From JBBCJT01 sp037190665 (GTDB lineage: Bacteria > Pseudomonadota > Alphaproteobacteria > Acetobacterales > Acetobacteraceae), in NCBI GenBank assembly GCA_037190665.1, contig JBBCJT010000010.1:40179-104178 (forward strand): DNA of 64,000 nt, read 5' to 3'. Position numbers and translations under genes: made by a program. This document shows, piece after piece, positions 43,260-53,706 of this stretch (its first letter is position 1; each line of letters starts with the position of its first letter). A model generated the notes under the pieces. The model saw only the letters and a program-made list of their open reading frames with translations, was not told the DNA's origin and did not search any database.

Positions 43260-44072
43260 CTACGGCATGCCGGCCGCCCGTGACCGGCTGATGATCTGGG
43301 ACAGCCGCCCCGCCTCCCGCACCAGCAGCCGCGCGAACGACGCCTCGCGCTGGGTGCTGAAGCGGGACTGCGGGATGGTGAGGCACAAATCCGCCACGAC
43401 GCGGCCGTTCGCGCCGAAGATCGGCGCCGCCATGCCCACCGCCCCGCGGGTGCGCTCGCCATGGGTGATGGCGTAGCCGCGGTCGCGGATCGCGGCGAGG
43501 CGCGCCAGCAGGATCGGTTCGCTCGGCGGCGATGCGCCATCCAGCGGCGACTGCTCCCCGCGGTCGAGCGCCCGGGTCACCTCGCGCCGGTCCTGCCAGG
43601 CGAGGAGGCACAGGCCGCTCGCCCCCCACAGGAGGGACCGGTCGCTGTGCATGGAGATCTGGTAGGGGACCGGAACCTGCGCGTCCTCCTTGTCGACCAG
43701 TATCCCGCGCACGGCCGCCGGCAGCAGCATGCCCAGCATGCAGGTCTCGCGCGTTTCGTGGGCCACCGCCTCCATGATCGGGCGGGCGAGGTGCAGGACG
43801 CCGGTCTTGCGGGCGACGAGGGCGCCGATGCGGCTGAATTCCACCGATGCGCGATAGCGGCGCCGCGGGGCCCGCGTGATCATGCCGGCCTGGAGGAGCT
43901 GGTCGAGCAGCCGGTGGACGGTGCTCTGCGGGAGATCGAGCGTTCCCGCCAGATCCTTAACCGAGATGGGCTCTCCCGCTTCCGCAACCGCACGCAGAAC
44001 CGAGATCGCCCGCGCGACAACCCCGGCCTCGGTGGGCCCGCCGGGCTGCAAACTGATCGAACCGAGTGTCAT
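43260..44072 (-). CDS. IclR-family transcriptional regulator
   Basis: A 270-residue regulator with the winged helix near the N-terminus (PISVKDLAGTLDLPQSTVHR, LLDQLLQAGMITRAPRRRYR) and the IclR effector domain (MGMLLPAAVRG-like segment, VGMAAPIFGANGRVVADLCL, FARLLVREAGRLSQIISRSR). It ends tail-to-tail with the fabI operon, and its effector and target are unknown. Confidence 0.88.
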   Translation of the reverse strand: MTLGSISLQPGGPTEAGVVARAISVLRAVAEAGEPISVKDLAGTLDLPQSTVHRLLDQLLQAGMITRAPRRRYRASVEFSRIGALVARKTGVLHLARPIMEAVAHETRETCMLGMLLPAAVRGILVDKEDAQVPVPYQISMHSDRSLLWGASGLCLLAWQDRREVTRALDRGEQSPLDGASPPSEPILLARLAAIRDRGYAITHGERTRGAVGMAAPIFGANGRVVADLCLTIPQSRFSTQREASFARLLVREAGRLSQIISRSRAAGMP

Positions 44073-44160
44073 CCGTCCGTGACCGCCGCTCCTTCAGCGG
44101 GGGACGGACGCTAGACGGATCGCAGGCCGGTATGCAATGCCAAGTGACGATTGTAGCCGA

Positions 44161-44997
44161 TCAGTGACTGAGCAGGCACGCCGCCCCGTGGGGTTTCAGC
44201 AGCGTGCGGGTCACGCCGCCGAACACCCATTCATGGACGCGGGAGTGGCCGAATCCGCCGGCGACGATCAGCGACGCCCCGACCTCGGTGGCGATGCTGA
44301 GGATTTCCTCGGCCGCGCCGGCGGGGGCGAGGGCGCTGAACCGCGCCGCTGCCTTCACCTCGTGCCGGGCGAGCTGGGCGACGACGTCGCCAAGAACGGT
44401 CTTCAGCCGCTCCGGCCCCTCCTCGGCATCGTCCACGCCCAGCACCACGACGTGCTCCGCCCGCCGCAGCAGCGGCAGGCTGTCCGCGAGCGCGCGGCGG
44501 GTGGCCTGTGCGTCCTTCCAGGCGAGGATCACGGGCCCGCGCGGCAGCGTCGTCATGTCCGAACCGGGCAGCAGCAGGGGGCGGCCGGAATCCATCAGCA
44601 CGTCGCCGGGATCGGCGGGCAGCAGGACATCCGGCTCGGGGTCCTGCTGCAGGCGCGGCAGCACGATCAGGTCGGCGGCGCGGCTTTCCGTGGAGAGCGC
44701 AGCGGCCGCACCCGTCTCGACCGCGCGCCATTCCAGGCGCGGCGCGGCGGTGGCGAGGCTGCGGAAGCGCTGCTCCGCGTCGCGCTGGGCATCGAGGATC
44801 TGCGTGCGCTCGTCCTCGATCACTTCGGCGACGACCATCGCGCTCATGCCGTCCGCCACCGGCGGCACGGCGGGAAAGCCGGCGCTCAGGCCGATGAGGA
44901 GCGCGCCATGCTCGGCGGCGAGTTCGGCCGCGATGCCGATTGCGGCATCGTGTGCCTTGGTGCGGGCGACATGAACGAGGATGCTGCGGTAGCGCAT
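44161..44997 (-). CDS. Universal stress protein (UspA family)
   Basis: A 278-residue protein with two Usp-like halves. The second half keeps the ATP-binding type pattern ASLIVAGGFGHSRVHEWVFG followed by GVTRTLLKPHGAACLLSH. The N-terminal half (YRSILVHVARTKAHDAAIGI) is more divergent. It acts in stress tolerance, mechanism unknown. The gene is 88 nt upstream of the IclR gene on the same strand. Confidence 0.88.
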   Translation of the reverse strand: MRYRSILVHVARTKAHDAAIGIAAELAAEHGALLIGLSAGFPAVPPVADGMSAMVVAEVIEDERTQILDAQRDAEQRFRSLATAAPRLEWRAVETGAAAALSTESRAADLIVLPRLQQDPEPDVLLPADPGDVLMDSGRPLLLPGSDMTTLPRGPVILAWKDAQATRRALADSLPLLRRAEHVVVLGVDDAEEGPERLKTVLGDVVAQLARHEVKAAARFSALAPAGAAEEILSIATEVGASLIVAGGFGHSRVHEWVFGGVTRTLLKPHGAACLLSH

Positions 44998-45046
44998 GCT
45001 AGAACCCTAGCACCGCTATCCGGGAAAACCATTGCGGCGGCGCAAG

Positions 45047-45934
45047 TCACCGTGCGGCGAGCAGCATGTCCTTGAGCGCCGCGTTGAAGGCAGCGGCCTG
45101 TTCGTAGGCGACCCAGTGTCCGCCACCGGCCACCAGCCGGAAGTCCACATCGGGATGGCTCTCCGCCAGGACGGCGCGCCGTTCCTCCATGTGGCCCACG
45201 GCGATGTTGTCGCGCGCCCCCCAGATGCCGCCGAGTCGCGCGGTCACGCGGGGCAGCACCTGCCGCAGCGTGCCGGTGCGGCTGATCAGCGGGCTGCGCA
45301 CGCGGCCGGCCTCCGCGTTGATCTGCTGGATGAACAGCGCGAGCGGGTCGATACGCGCGGGATCGGCGAACATCAGCGCCTCCAGCGTATGCCGGTGCAC
45401 CTCCCGCCGCGCCGCGGCGTCGTCCAGCGCGCGCCACGACCGCAGCGGCGCCATGTCCGCCCGTGTGACGCCCAGCCCGGCCGAGCCCACGATGACGAAC
45501 CAGCGGCATTGCGCACCCAGCCCGGAAGCGACATGCCCGCCGAGCACGCCGCCGAAGGAGAATCCGACGAGATCGACCGGCGCGTCGCCCACCAGCGCGC
45601 GGATGCCGGCGATGACCGGCGCGGCCAGCCCCTCCGCCGTGTGCGGCTCGGGCGGGGTGTCGGACTCGCCCAGGCCGGGGAGGTCCGCGGCGATCACGCG
45701 CCGCTCCGCCGCGAAGGGCAGGGCGTTGCGTGCCCAGTGCATCCACGACCCGTAGCCGCCGTGCAGCAGCACCAACGGCGCACCGCTGCCCCAGCTTCGC
45801 CACGCCATGCTGCCGCCGCCGGGCAGGTCGGTGCGATGCCGCGTCGCCCGGGCGTCGAGCGCGGCGAGGATCGCTTCCGGCGTCGGGCCGAGCGCGGCCA
45901 TGTCCGCGGGGATCGGCGCGAGCGGCGATGTCAC
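45047..45934 (-). CDS. Alpha/beta hydrolase
   Basis: A 295-residue hydrolase: PLVLLHGGYGSWMHWARNAL (oxyanion HG), VIAADLPGLGESDTPPEPHT, nucleophile elbow DLVGFSFGGVLGGHVASG (Ser in GFSFG), and the catalytic His in VAGGGHWVAYEQAAAFN. The substrate is unknown. It lies 4 nt after the NfeD gene and is probably part of that operon. Confidence 0.85.
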   Translation of the reverse strand: MTSPLAPIPADMAALGPTPEAILAALDARATRHRTDLPGGGSMAWRSWGSGAPLVLLHGGYGSWMHWARNALPFAAERRVIAADLPGLGESDTPPEPHTAEGLAAPVIAGIRALVGDAPVDLVGFSFGGVLGGHVASGLGAQCRWFVIVGSAGLGVTRADMAPLRSWRALDDAAARREVHRHTLEALMFADPARIDPLALFIQQINAEAGRVRSPLISRTGTLRQVLPRVTARLGGIWGARDNIAVGHMEERRAVLAESHPDVDFRLVAGGGHWVAYEQAAAFNAALKDMLLAAR

Positions 45935-45938
45935 GGGT

Positions 45939-46358
45939 TCAGCCGAGCCGGCGGACGATCAGCACCGTGCCGTCCACGCCGTCCACGCGCACCACGTCAC
46001 CCGCCTGGGCCTCGCCCGAGACGCGTGCCGACCAGTCGGAATCGCCGATGCGCACGCGCCCGCCGGCCGCGCCGCGTTCGGTCAGCGTGCCGGTGCGGCC
46101 GACGAGGCCGGCATCGGGCGTGTTGACCCGCACCGCCGGCCGCCGCCGCTTCTTGATCGCCAGCGCCGCGGCGATGCCGGCGGCGAGCAGCACGAGGAAG
46201 ACGATGACCTTGCTGCCGAAGGCCGGCGCGAAGGCGATGTCGAACAGCCCGGTACCGATGGCCGCCAGCCCGATCCACAGCAGGAATGCACCGGGCAGGA
46301 CCATCTCGGCCAGCAGGAGTGCGAGGCCGACGAGGATCCAGATCAGCCCGGCGTCCAT
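45939..46358 (-). CDS. NfeD family protein
   Basis: A 139-residue membrane protein with two or three N-terminal helices (WILVGLALLLAEMVLPGAFL, AIGTGLFDIAFAPAF, VIVFLVLLAAGIAAALAI) and a C-terminal OB-fold (GLVGRTGTLTERGAAGGRVR, GDVVRVDGVDGTVLIVRRL). It partners stomatin/SPFH proteins in membrane quality control. The start overlaps the SPFH gene by 16 nt. Confidence 0.88.
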   Translation of the reverse strand: MDAGLIWILVGLALLLAEMVLPGAFLLWIGLAAIGTGLFDIAFAPAFGSKVIVFLVLLAAGIAAALAIKKRRRPAVRVNTPDAGLVGRTGTLTERGAAGGRVRIGDSDWSARVSGEAQAGDVVRVDGVDGTVLIVRRLG

Positions 46359-47365
46359 GGGCCCCCCGTGCCGGGCAGGGGCGCGGCCGGCGGTGTCTGG
46401 CGCGGTGTGGGGCCGCCGCGCGGGGGCGTGCCGCGTGTGGGCCCGTCGCCGGGCGGGCCGCGCAGCAGTTCCAGCGCCGAGATGATGCCGCCGGCGAGCC
46501 CGGTGCTTTCCATCGGCACCAGAACGAGCTTCTGGTTCGGGCTCTCCGCCAGCTTGCCGAAGGCCTGCACGTACTTGTCGGAGATGAAGTAGCGCAGCGC
46601 ATCCTGCCCGGCGCCGGAGGCCGCTTCCGCGACCAGCCGCGTGGCCTTCGCTTCCGCCTCCGCCAGACGCTCGCGGGCCTCGGCGTCGCGGATGGCGGCC
46701 TCGAGCCGGCCTTCCGCTTCCAGTACCTGCGCGGACTTCGCACCCTCGGCGCGCTTCACCTCCGCTTCCCGGTCGCCCTCGGCGCGGGCGACGGTGGCCC
46801 GGCGTTCGCGCTCGGCGGTCATCTGCAGGTTCATCGCGCGGATCAGGTTCTCGGGCGGCTCGATCTTGCGGATCTCGACGCGGCTGACCTTCACGCCCCA
46901 CGGATCGGTGGCGCCGTCGAGGATCGACAGGAGCTGCGAGTTGATCCGCTCGCGGCCCGAGAGCGTGCCGTCCAGGTCCATCTCGCCGATCACCGCGCGG
47001 ATGTTGGTCATCGCGAGCGCGGCCAGCGCCGAGGTCAGGTCCTGCACCGCATAGGCCGCCTTCGCTGCGTCCATCACGCGGTAGTAGACGATGCCGTCCA
47101 CGCTGACCGTGGCGTTGTCGCGCGTGATCACCGCCTGTTCGGGGATGTCGAGCACGACTTCCTGCACGTTGATGCGCCGCCCGACGCTGTCGATGTAGGG
47201 GATGATGAAGTTCAGCCCCGGGCTGAGCAGGTGGGTGAACGCGCCGAAGCGCTCCACCGTCCAGACCTCGCCCTGCGGCACTTGGCGGATGCCCTTGGCG
47301 GCGGTGACGATGCCGAGGATGATCAGCGCGACCAGGACGATCGTGCCGAGCGACGGGAGGTCCAT
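46343..47365 (-). CDS. SPFH/stomatin-like protein (QmcA-like)
   Basis: A 340-residue protein with one N-terminal membrane helix (IVLVALIILGIVTAAKG), the SPFH domain (VPQGEVWTVERFGAFTHLLS, PGLNFIIPYIDSVGRRINVQ, DNATVSVDGIVYYRVMDAAK), a long coiled coil (MTAERERRATVARAEGDREA), and a Gly/Pro-rich tail. It assembles into membrane microdomain scaffolds. It heads the operon with NfeD and the hydrolase, and is divergent from the SDR. Confidence 0.92.
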   Translation of the reverse strand: MDLPSLGTIVLVALIILGIVTAAKGIRQVPQGEVWTVERFGAFTHLLSPGLNFIIPYIDSVGRRINVQEVVLDIPEQAVITRDNATVSVDGIVYYRVMDAAKAAYAVQDLTSALAALAMTNIRAVIGEMDLDGTLSGRERINSQLLSILDGATDPWGVKVSRVEIRKIEPPENLIRAMNLQMTAERERRATVARAEGDREAEVKRAEGAKSAQVLEAEGRLEAAIRDAEARERLAEAEAKATRLVAEAASGAGQDALRYFISDKYVQAFGKLAESPNQKLVLVPMESTGLAGGIISALELLRGPPGDGPTRGTPPRGGPTPRQTPPAAPLPGTGGPWTPG

Positions 47366-47426
47366 GCGTGGGCATTCCGGGGCCGGTGGACCACCACCAT
47401 AGCGCAAAACGGTTGAGGAGAAGGAA

Positions 47427-48212
47427 GTGGTCGAAGGCGCGAAGACGCCGCTGCCGGTGGACATGTCCGGCCAGCGCGTGGTGATCACGGCGGGCGCGGG
47501 CGGCATCGGCCGGGTGATGGCGGACAGCTTCGCCGCGCGCGGGGCGCGGGTGTTCGTCTGCGACGTGGACGAGATCTCGCTCGCGGCGTGCCCGTATCCG
47601 AACATGCGCGCCGACATGGCCCGCGTCCCCGAGATCGACGCCTTCATGGACGCCGCGCTGGATGCGCTCGACGGGCTCGACGTGCTGATCAACAACGCCG
47701 GCATCGCCGGGCCGACCGGCCCCGTCGAGGACGTGACCGAGGAGGCGCTGCGGGCGACCATGGCGATCGACCTCGAATCCATGTTCCACGCCACGCGCCG
47801 CGCCATCCTCGCGCTGCGCAAGGCGGGCGGCGGGTCGATCGTGAACCTCTCCTCCTCGGCGGGCCGCTTCGGCTTCCGCTACCGCACGCCCTATGCGGCG
47901 GCGAAGTGGGGCGTGGTGGGGCTGACCAAGTCGCTGTCCATCGAACTGGGGCCGGACAACATCCGGGTGAACTGCATCCAGCCCGGGCTGGTGGAGGGCG
48001 CGCGCATCCGCGCCGTGCTGGCCGCGAAGGCGAAGGCGGCCGGCGTAGGCGACAACGAGATGACCCAGCAGGCGCTGGCCAACGCCTCGCTCGGCTGCTT
48101 CATTACCCAGCAGGACATCGCCAACATGGCGCTGTACCTGTGCTCACCCTTTGGCGCGACGATCAGCGGGCAGGCGATCGCGATCGACGGGGACCTGCAG
48201 CGACTGACGTGA
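47427..48212 (+). CDS. SDR-family oxidoreductase
   Basis: A 261-residue short-chain dehydrogenase from GTG 47427, with AAGGA as ribosome-binding site. Features: VVITAGAGGIGRVMADSFAA (variant of the TGxxxGIG motif), DVLINNAGIAGPTGPVEDVT, the active site SIVNLSSSAGRFGFRYRTPY with YAAAK, and the C-terminal GATISGQAIAIDGDLQRLT. The substrate is unknown. It is divergent from the stomatin gene across 61 nt. Confidence 0.9.
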   Translation: MVEGAKTPLPVDMSGQRVVITAGAGGIGRVMADSFAARGARVFVCDVDEISLAACPYPNMRADMARVPEIDAFMDAALDALDGLDVLINNAGIAGPTGPVEDVTEEALRATMAIDLESMFHATRRAILALRKAGGGSIVNLSSSAGRFGFRYRTPYAAAKWGVVGLTKSLSIELGPDNIRVNCIQPGLVEGARIRAVLAAKAKAAGVGDNEMTQQALANASLGCFITQQDIANMALYLCSPFGATISGQAIAIDGDLQRLT

Positions 48213-48230
48213 GGCGGGTGCCCGCACCTC

Positions 48231-49621
<1,391 letters not shown>

Positions 49622-49625
<4 letters not shown>

Positions 49626-49801
49626 GGCATGCGCATCGACATCGGCGGCCACGGCTCGGCGGCCGGCTCCGACGGGGCGGTGAAGCCCGCCGCGGAGGTG
49701 TGCGCCAGCCTGGCAGCCGCGATCACGTCGTCCGGAAACAGCCGCGCCGCTTTCTCAAGCCCGGCGGCGCGCGCCAGTTCCATCACCGTCTTGTCGTCCA
49801 T
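49622..49801 (-). CDS. AtzG-like (DUF4089) small amidase partner
   Basis: A 59-residue protein. Residues MDDKTVMELARAAGLEKAAR and the FPDDVIAAARLAHTSAAGF segment fit the DUF4089/AtzG family of small helical proteins found next to amidases, where AtzG is a structural partner of the hydrolase. Its stop overlaps the amidase start (ATGA), and it follows the peptide-binding-protein gene by 9 nt. It is short, so the call rests on pattern and context. Confidence 0.65.
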
Positions 49802-49810
49802 GGCGGCTTC

Positions 49811-51421
49811 TCAGGTCTTCCTCACACCCCAGAACGGAAGCGAGGACGAAGGCGTGCGCGGGATATCGTGCACGTTGTTCCGCCAACCATAGATCTGCGT
49901 GTACTGGCCGAGCAGCGCGGAAGGCAGCGTCTCCCACAACTGCGTGTGGATGGCTTCGAGCAGCGAGCGCTGCTTCGCCGGATCGTCCGCCCTGATATAG
50001 GCGGCACGCAGTTCCTCGGACTTCGCATCGCAGGGCCAGCCGACGTAATTGCCGCCGCCGCAGGTCTGGTCGGTGACGGGGTTGATCAGCGGCGAGAACA
50101 GCGACGATCCGGGCGTGGTGGTGACGAACAGGTTCCATCCGCCGGAGGTCGGGGCGTTCTTGTTGGTCCGCCGGGTCATCAGCGTGCCCCAGTCGGACTC
50201 CGCCACGTCCAGATTGATCCCCAGCTCGCGGAGATTGTACGCGGCGACATCGATCAGCGCGCCGATGTAGTCGAGATCGTGGGAGCTGAGCAGCACCACC
50301 TTCTCGCCGTTGTAGCCGCTCTCGGCCAGAAGCTGCTTGGCGCGGGCGAGGTCAGGCTTGCGATAGGCGTCCGATCCCGTCTCGATTCCGTTCTGCGTGC
50401 CGCAGATGAAGTAGGAGTAGCAGGTGCGCCACCATTCCGCCTTGTCCACCGCGGCGGTCATGTAGTCCGCCTGATTCACGGTGAGCGCGACGGCCTGCCG
50501 GGCCTTGAGGTTGTTGAACGGCGGGTAGAGCGCGTTGAAGCGGATGTAGCCCTGGCTGTTGATGGGCGAGATCGAACCCACCGTGACGCCCGGCGCCCGT
50601 GCAAGCACGCCGGCCTGATTGTACGAAAGCTGGTCGATGAAATCGATCTCGCCGAGCCGCAGCGCGTTGGACTTGGTGCTCGCATCCGGGATGATCCGGA
50701 ACTCCACCCGGTCCAGATTCACCTTCTTGCCACCCGCCAGTCCGTTCGGCGGTTCGTCTCGGGGCACGTAGTCGGGGTTCCGCTCGTACACCACGCGCGA
50801 ACCGACGACCCAGTCGTTCCTGACGAAGCGGAACGGGCCGGAGCCGATCGTCTCCCGGATCGGGGTGTAGGTGTCGGTCAGCGCCTCCTTCTCGCGCATG
50901 ATGACCGGCACCGCGCTGCTGGAGTTCGCCAGCGTGAAGCGCATATGGGGGAAGGGTTCCTTCAGCCGGATGCGGAAGATCCGCTGATCCACCGGCTCCA
51001 TTTCCACGATCGTGGTGGAAAGCACCCGTCCCATCGCATCATGTGGCATCCAGCGCTTCACGGACGCGATCACGTCGCGCGTGGTCACGGGGGATCCGTC
51101 GTGGAACTTCAGCCCGGGGCGCAACGCGAATTGCCATGTCAGCTTGTCGGCGGAGACCTCGTCCTGACCGATCATCTGCGGTTGCGGCGTCAGCGTCTCA
51201 TCGAGTGCATACAGCACATCGTAGATGAGCAGACCGTGCGTCAGCGTGGTCGTCGCGGCGGTGACATGCGGATCGAGGATCGCAAGATCGGCATTCGGTG
51301 AGACGCGCAGCACGGAAGGTTCCGCTGCCCATGCGCTGCGTCCCGCGCCTGCCATCGAGGCAAGAAAGGGTAGAGCCAAGGCTGTTTTGCCGATGTTGCG
51401 GCGACGTAATCCAAGGCTCAT
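49811..51421 (-). CDS. ABC transporter peptide/substrate-binding protein (SBP_bac_5)
   Basis: A 536-residue periplasmic protein; ATG 51421 is chosen because GAGAGGGA precedes it. The signal peptide has a twin-arginine look (RRRNIGKTALALPFLASMAG then AWA-A). The family signature TWQFALRPGLKFHDGSPVTT and the later ARAKQLLAESGYNGEKVVLL are clear. It binds a peptide-like or amide substrate. Permease genes are not adjacent, so the system is incomplete here. It is first in an operon with DUF4089 and the amidase. Confidence 0.9.
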   Translation of the reverse strand: MSLGLRRRNIGKTALALPFLASMAGAGRSAWAAEPSVLRVSPNADLAILDPHVTAATTTLTHGLLIYDVLYALDETLTPQPQMIGQDEVSADKLTWQFALRPGLKFHDGSPVTTRDVIASVKRWMPHDAMGRVLSTTIVEMEPVDQRIFRIRLKEPFPHMRFTLANSSSAVPVIMREKEALTDTYTPIRETIGSGPFRFVRNDWVVGSRVVYERNPDYVPRDEPPNGLAGGKKVNLDRVEFRIIPDASTKSNALRLGEIDFIDQLSYNQAGVLARAPGVTVGSISPINSQGYIRFNALYPPFNNLKARQAVALTVNQADYMTAAVDKAEWWRTCYSYFICGTQNGIETGSDAYRKPDLARAKQLLAESGYNGEKVVLLSSHDLDYIGALIDVAAYNLRELGINLDVAESDWGTLMTRRTNKNAPTSGGWNLFVTTTPGSSLFSPLINPVTDQTCGGGNYVGWPCDAKSEELRAAYIRADDPAKQRSLLEAIHTQLWETLPSALLGQYTQIYGWRNNVHDIPRTPSSSLPFWGVRKT

Positions 51422-51637
51422 GGCGGTCCCTCTCATTGTTCTGGTTATAAGCGGGGGCGGACGCTATCGGCAGAGTCTGCATGCAGCAAGAGCACCACGC
51501 ATTGCCAACATTGCGCATGAATCCGCATACGGCCTTCAATGCATCAATGTAGCGATCGGATGTCCATCTGAATGAAGACGTTGGTCGAGCAATCGCTGAT
51601 GTAAGAAGGCGGCACTCATCAGCGAAGACACTGCGCA

Positions 51638-52102
51638 TTACCGCCCGCGCAGCGACGCCTGCACCATCGCATCGAGCGCGGAGAGGAATCGGGATCGCGC
51701 GGCCCGGTCCAGTGGTGGCGGGCCACCGGTCGCGACTCCGCTCTCGCGCATCGCGCGCCCGATCTCACGGCTCGCCAGCGCGCCGCCGATATTGTCGCCG
51801 TCCCATACCCGCCCGTTCGGCGCGATCGCCTTTGCCTGCTTCGCGAGGCAGCGTGCGGCGAGTGGAATGTCGGCGGTGACGCACACATCGCCGGCCGCGA
51901 TGTTCTCCGCGATCCAGTCATCGGCCGCGTCCGCGCCGTCGCCGACCACGACGATGCGCGCGTTGGGCAGCGGCGGCGGGCGCACACCGCGCGCGCCGTT
52001 GCCGACGACAACGACCGGCAGCCCCAGCCGCCCCGCGACACGATAGACCTCATCGCGCACCGGGCAGGCGTCGCCGTCGATATGGATCGTGGGTGTGCTC
52101 AC
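51638..52102 (-). CDS. YaiI/YqxD family protein (UPF0178)
   Basis: A 154-residue protein with the UPF0178 pattern: IHIDGDACPVRDEVYRVAGR, VCVTADIPLAARCLAKQAKA, DNIGGALASREIGRAMRESG. The family is PIN-like with conserved acidic residues; the activity is unproven. It overlaps the GMC oxidoreductase gene by 4 nt, last in the Bug-GMC-YaiI run. About 200 bp of non-coding sequence (51,437-51,637) separate it from the next operon. Confidence 0.88.
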   Translation of the reverse strand: MSTPTIHIDGDACPVRDEVYRVAGRLGLPVVVVGNGARGVRPPPLPNARIVVVGDGADAADDWIAENIAAGDVCVTADIPLAARCLAKQAKAIAPNGRVWDGDNIGGALASREIGRAMRESGVATGGPPPLDRAARSRFLSALDAMVQASLRGR

Positions 52103-53703
52103 GCTGCCGCGGCATCCTCGCGGATCATGTCGGCCGCCTTCTCGCCGATCATGATGCAGGCGGCGTTGGTGTTGGCGGACACCAGCGTCGGCATGATCGA
52201 GCCATCCGCCACGCGCAGCCCGCTCACGCCCTTCACCCGAAGCCGCGGATCGACCACGGCGCCTTCGTCGCTGCCCATGCGGCAGGTGCCCACAGGATGG
52301 AAGATCGTCGTCGCCGTCTCCCGTACCCAGCCGAGGATCTCCTCATCGGTCTCCAGATGCGATTCCGGCGCGATCTGCCGGGTGACGAAGCGCGCCACCG
52401 AAGGATGCGCGGCGAGCTTCCGCGCCAGCCGGGCGCCCGCGATGGTCGCGGTGATGTCGGCCTGTGCTGTCAGGTAGTTGGGCTGGATCGCCGGATGCTC
52501 GGCGATGTCGGTCGAACGCGGCTTCAGCCAGCCGCGGCTTTCCGGGCGAAGCTGGCACGTGGATGCCGTGAAGCCGGAGAAGCGGTCGAGCTGGCCCGGC
52601 TGCTGCGTGCTGAAGCCGAGCACGTGGAACTGCGTGTCCGGCCGGTTCGCGCCCGGCACGGCGCGCGCGAAGATGCCGACCAGCCCCGCGCTCATCGTCA
52701 TCGGCCCGTCGCGCTTCACCGCCCATTGCAGCGCGGTCGCCATGCGGCCGAGGAAGGAATGATAGGTGTCGTTCAGCGTGCGCACGTTGGTGGCGAAGGC
52801 GTTGCGCACCTGCAGATGGTCCTGCAGGTTCTCGCCCATCTCCGGCGATGCGGCGACGACATCGAGGCCGAGGCCGCGGATCACCTCCGGCCGACCGACC
52901 CCCGACAGTTCCAGCAGATGCGGCGAGCCGATGGCGCCGGCGGCGACGATGATCTCGCGCCGCGCCAGCGCCATGGCCGGGCCGCCCCGGCCGCGCCAGC
53001 GCACGCCCGTCGCGCGCGTGCCCTCGAACAGGATGCGCTCGGCATGGGCCTGCGTCTCGATATGCAGGTTGTCCCGCCGCCGCGCGGGCCGGAGATAGGC
53101 GACCGCGGTGGAGGAGCGGAAGCCGTTGCGCGAGGTGGTCTGGAACCAGCCCGCGCCTTCCTGCGTCGGGCCGTTGAAATCGTCGTTGCGCGGGATGCCG
53201 TTCGCCTCGGCGGCGTCGATCCAGGCGGAGACGAGTTCCGGCCGGTAGCGGATGTCGGACACGCCCAGCGGACCCGATCCGCCATGCAGTTCGCTCTCGC
53301 CGCGCTCGTTGCCCTCGGACCGGCGGAAGATCGGCAGCAGGTCGTCGAACGCCCAGCCGGGGCATCCGGCCTCCGCCCAGCCGTCGAAATCCTCGCGCTG
53401 GCCGCGCGCGTAGACGAGGCCGTTCAGCGAGGAGGTGCCGCCCAGCACCTTGCCGCGAGGCCAGCGCATCGTGCGGCCGTTCAGCTCGGGGTTCGGCTCC
53501 GTGACGAAGCACCAGTCCACGCGCGGATTGTGCATCGTCTTGAAGTAGCCGGCGGGGATGTGGATCCACGGGTACCGGTCGCGCCCGCCCGCTTCCAGCA
53601 GCAGCACGCGGGTGCGCGGGTCCTCGCTGAGTCGCGCGGCGACGACCGCGCCGGCCGAACCCGAACCGACGACGATGTAGTCCCAGCTACCGAGATCCTG
53701 CAC
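52099..53703 (-). CDS. GMC-family FAD oxidoreductase (choline dehydrogenase-like)
   Basis: A 534-residue flavoenzyme: FAD motif DYIVVGSGSAGAVVAARLSE with RVLLLEAGG, the GMC signature MRWPRGKVLGGTSSLNGLVY, AGAIGSPHLLELSGVGRPEV, and the C-terminal HPVGTCRMGSDEGAVVDPRL with catalytic His. It oxidises an alcohol, probably the sugar- or acid-like substrate bound by the adjacent receptor. It starts 3 nt after the Bug-receptor gene. Confidence 0.92.
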   Translation of the reverse strand: MQDLGSWDYIVVGSGSAGAVVAARLSEDPRTRVLLLEAGGRDRYPWIHIPAGYFKTMHNPRVDWCFVTEPNPELNGRTMRWPRGKVLGGTSSLNGLVYARGQREDFDGWAEAGCPGWAFDDLLPIFRRSEGNERGESELHGGSGPLGVSDIRYRPELVSAWIDAAEANGIPRNDDFNGPTQEGAGWFQTTSRNGFRSSTAVAYLRPARRRDNLHIETQAHAERILFEGTRATGVRWRGRGGPAMALARREIIVAAGAIGSPHLLELSGVGRPEVIRGLGLDVVAASPEMGENLQDHLQVRNAFATNVRTLNDTYHSFLGRMATALQWAVKRDGPMTMSAGLVGIFARAVPGANRPDTQFHVLGFSTQQPGQLDRFSGFTASTCQLRPESRGWLKPRSTDIAEHPAIQPNYLTAQADITATIAGARLARKLAAHPSVARFVTRQIAPESHLETDEEILGWVRETATTIFHPVGTCRMGSDEGAVVDPRLRVKGVSGLRVADGSIMPTLVSANTNAACIMIGEKAADMIREDAAAA

Positions 53704-53706
53704 GTC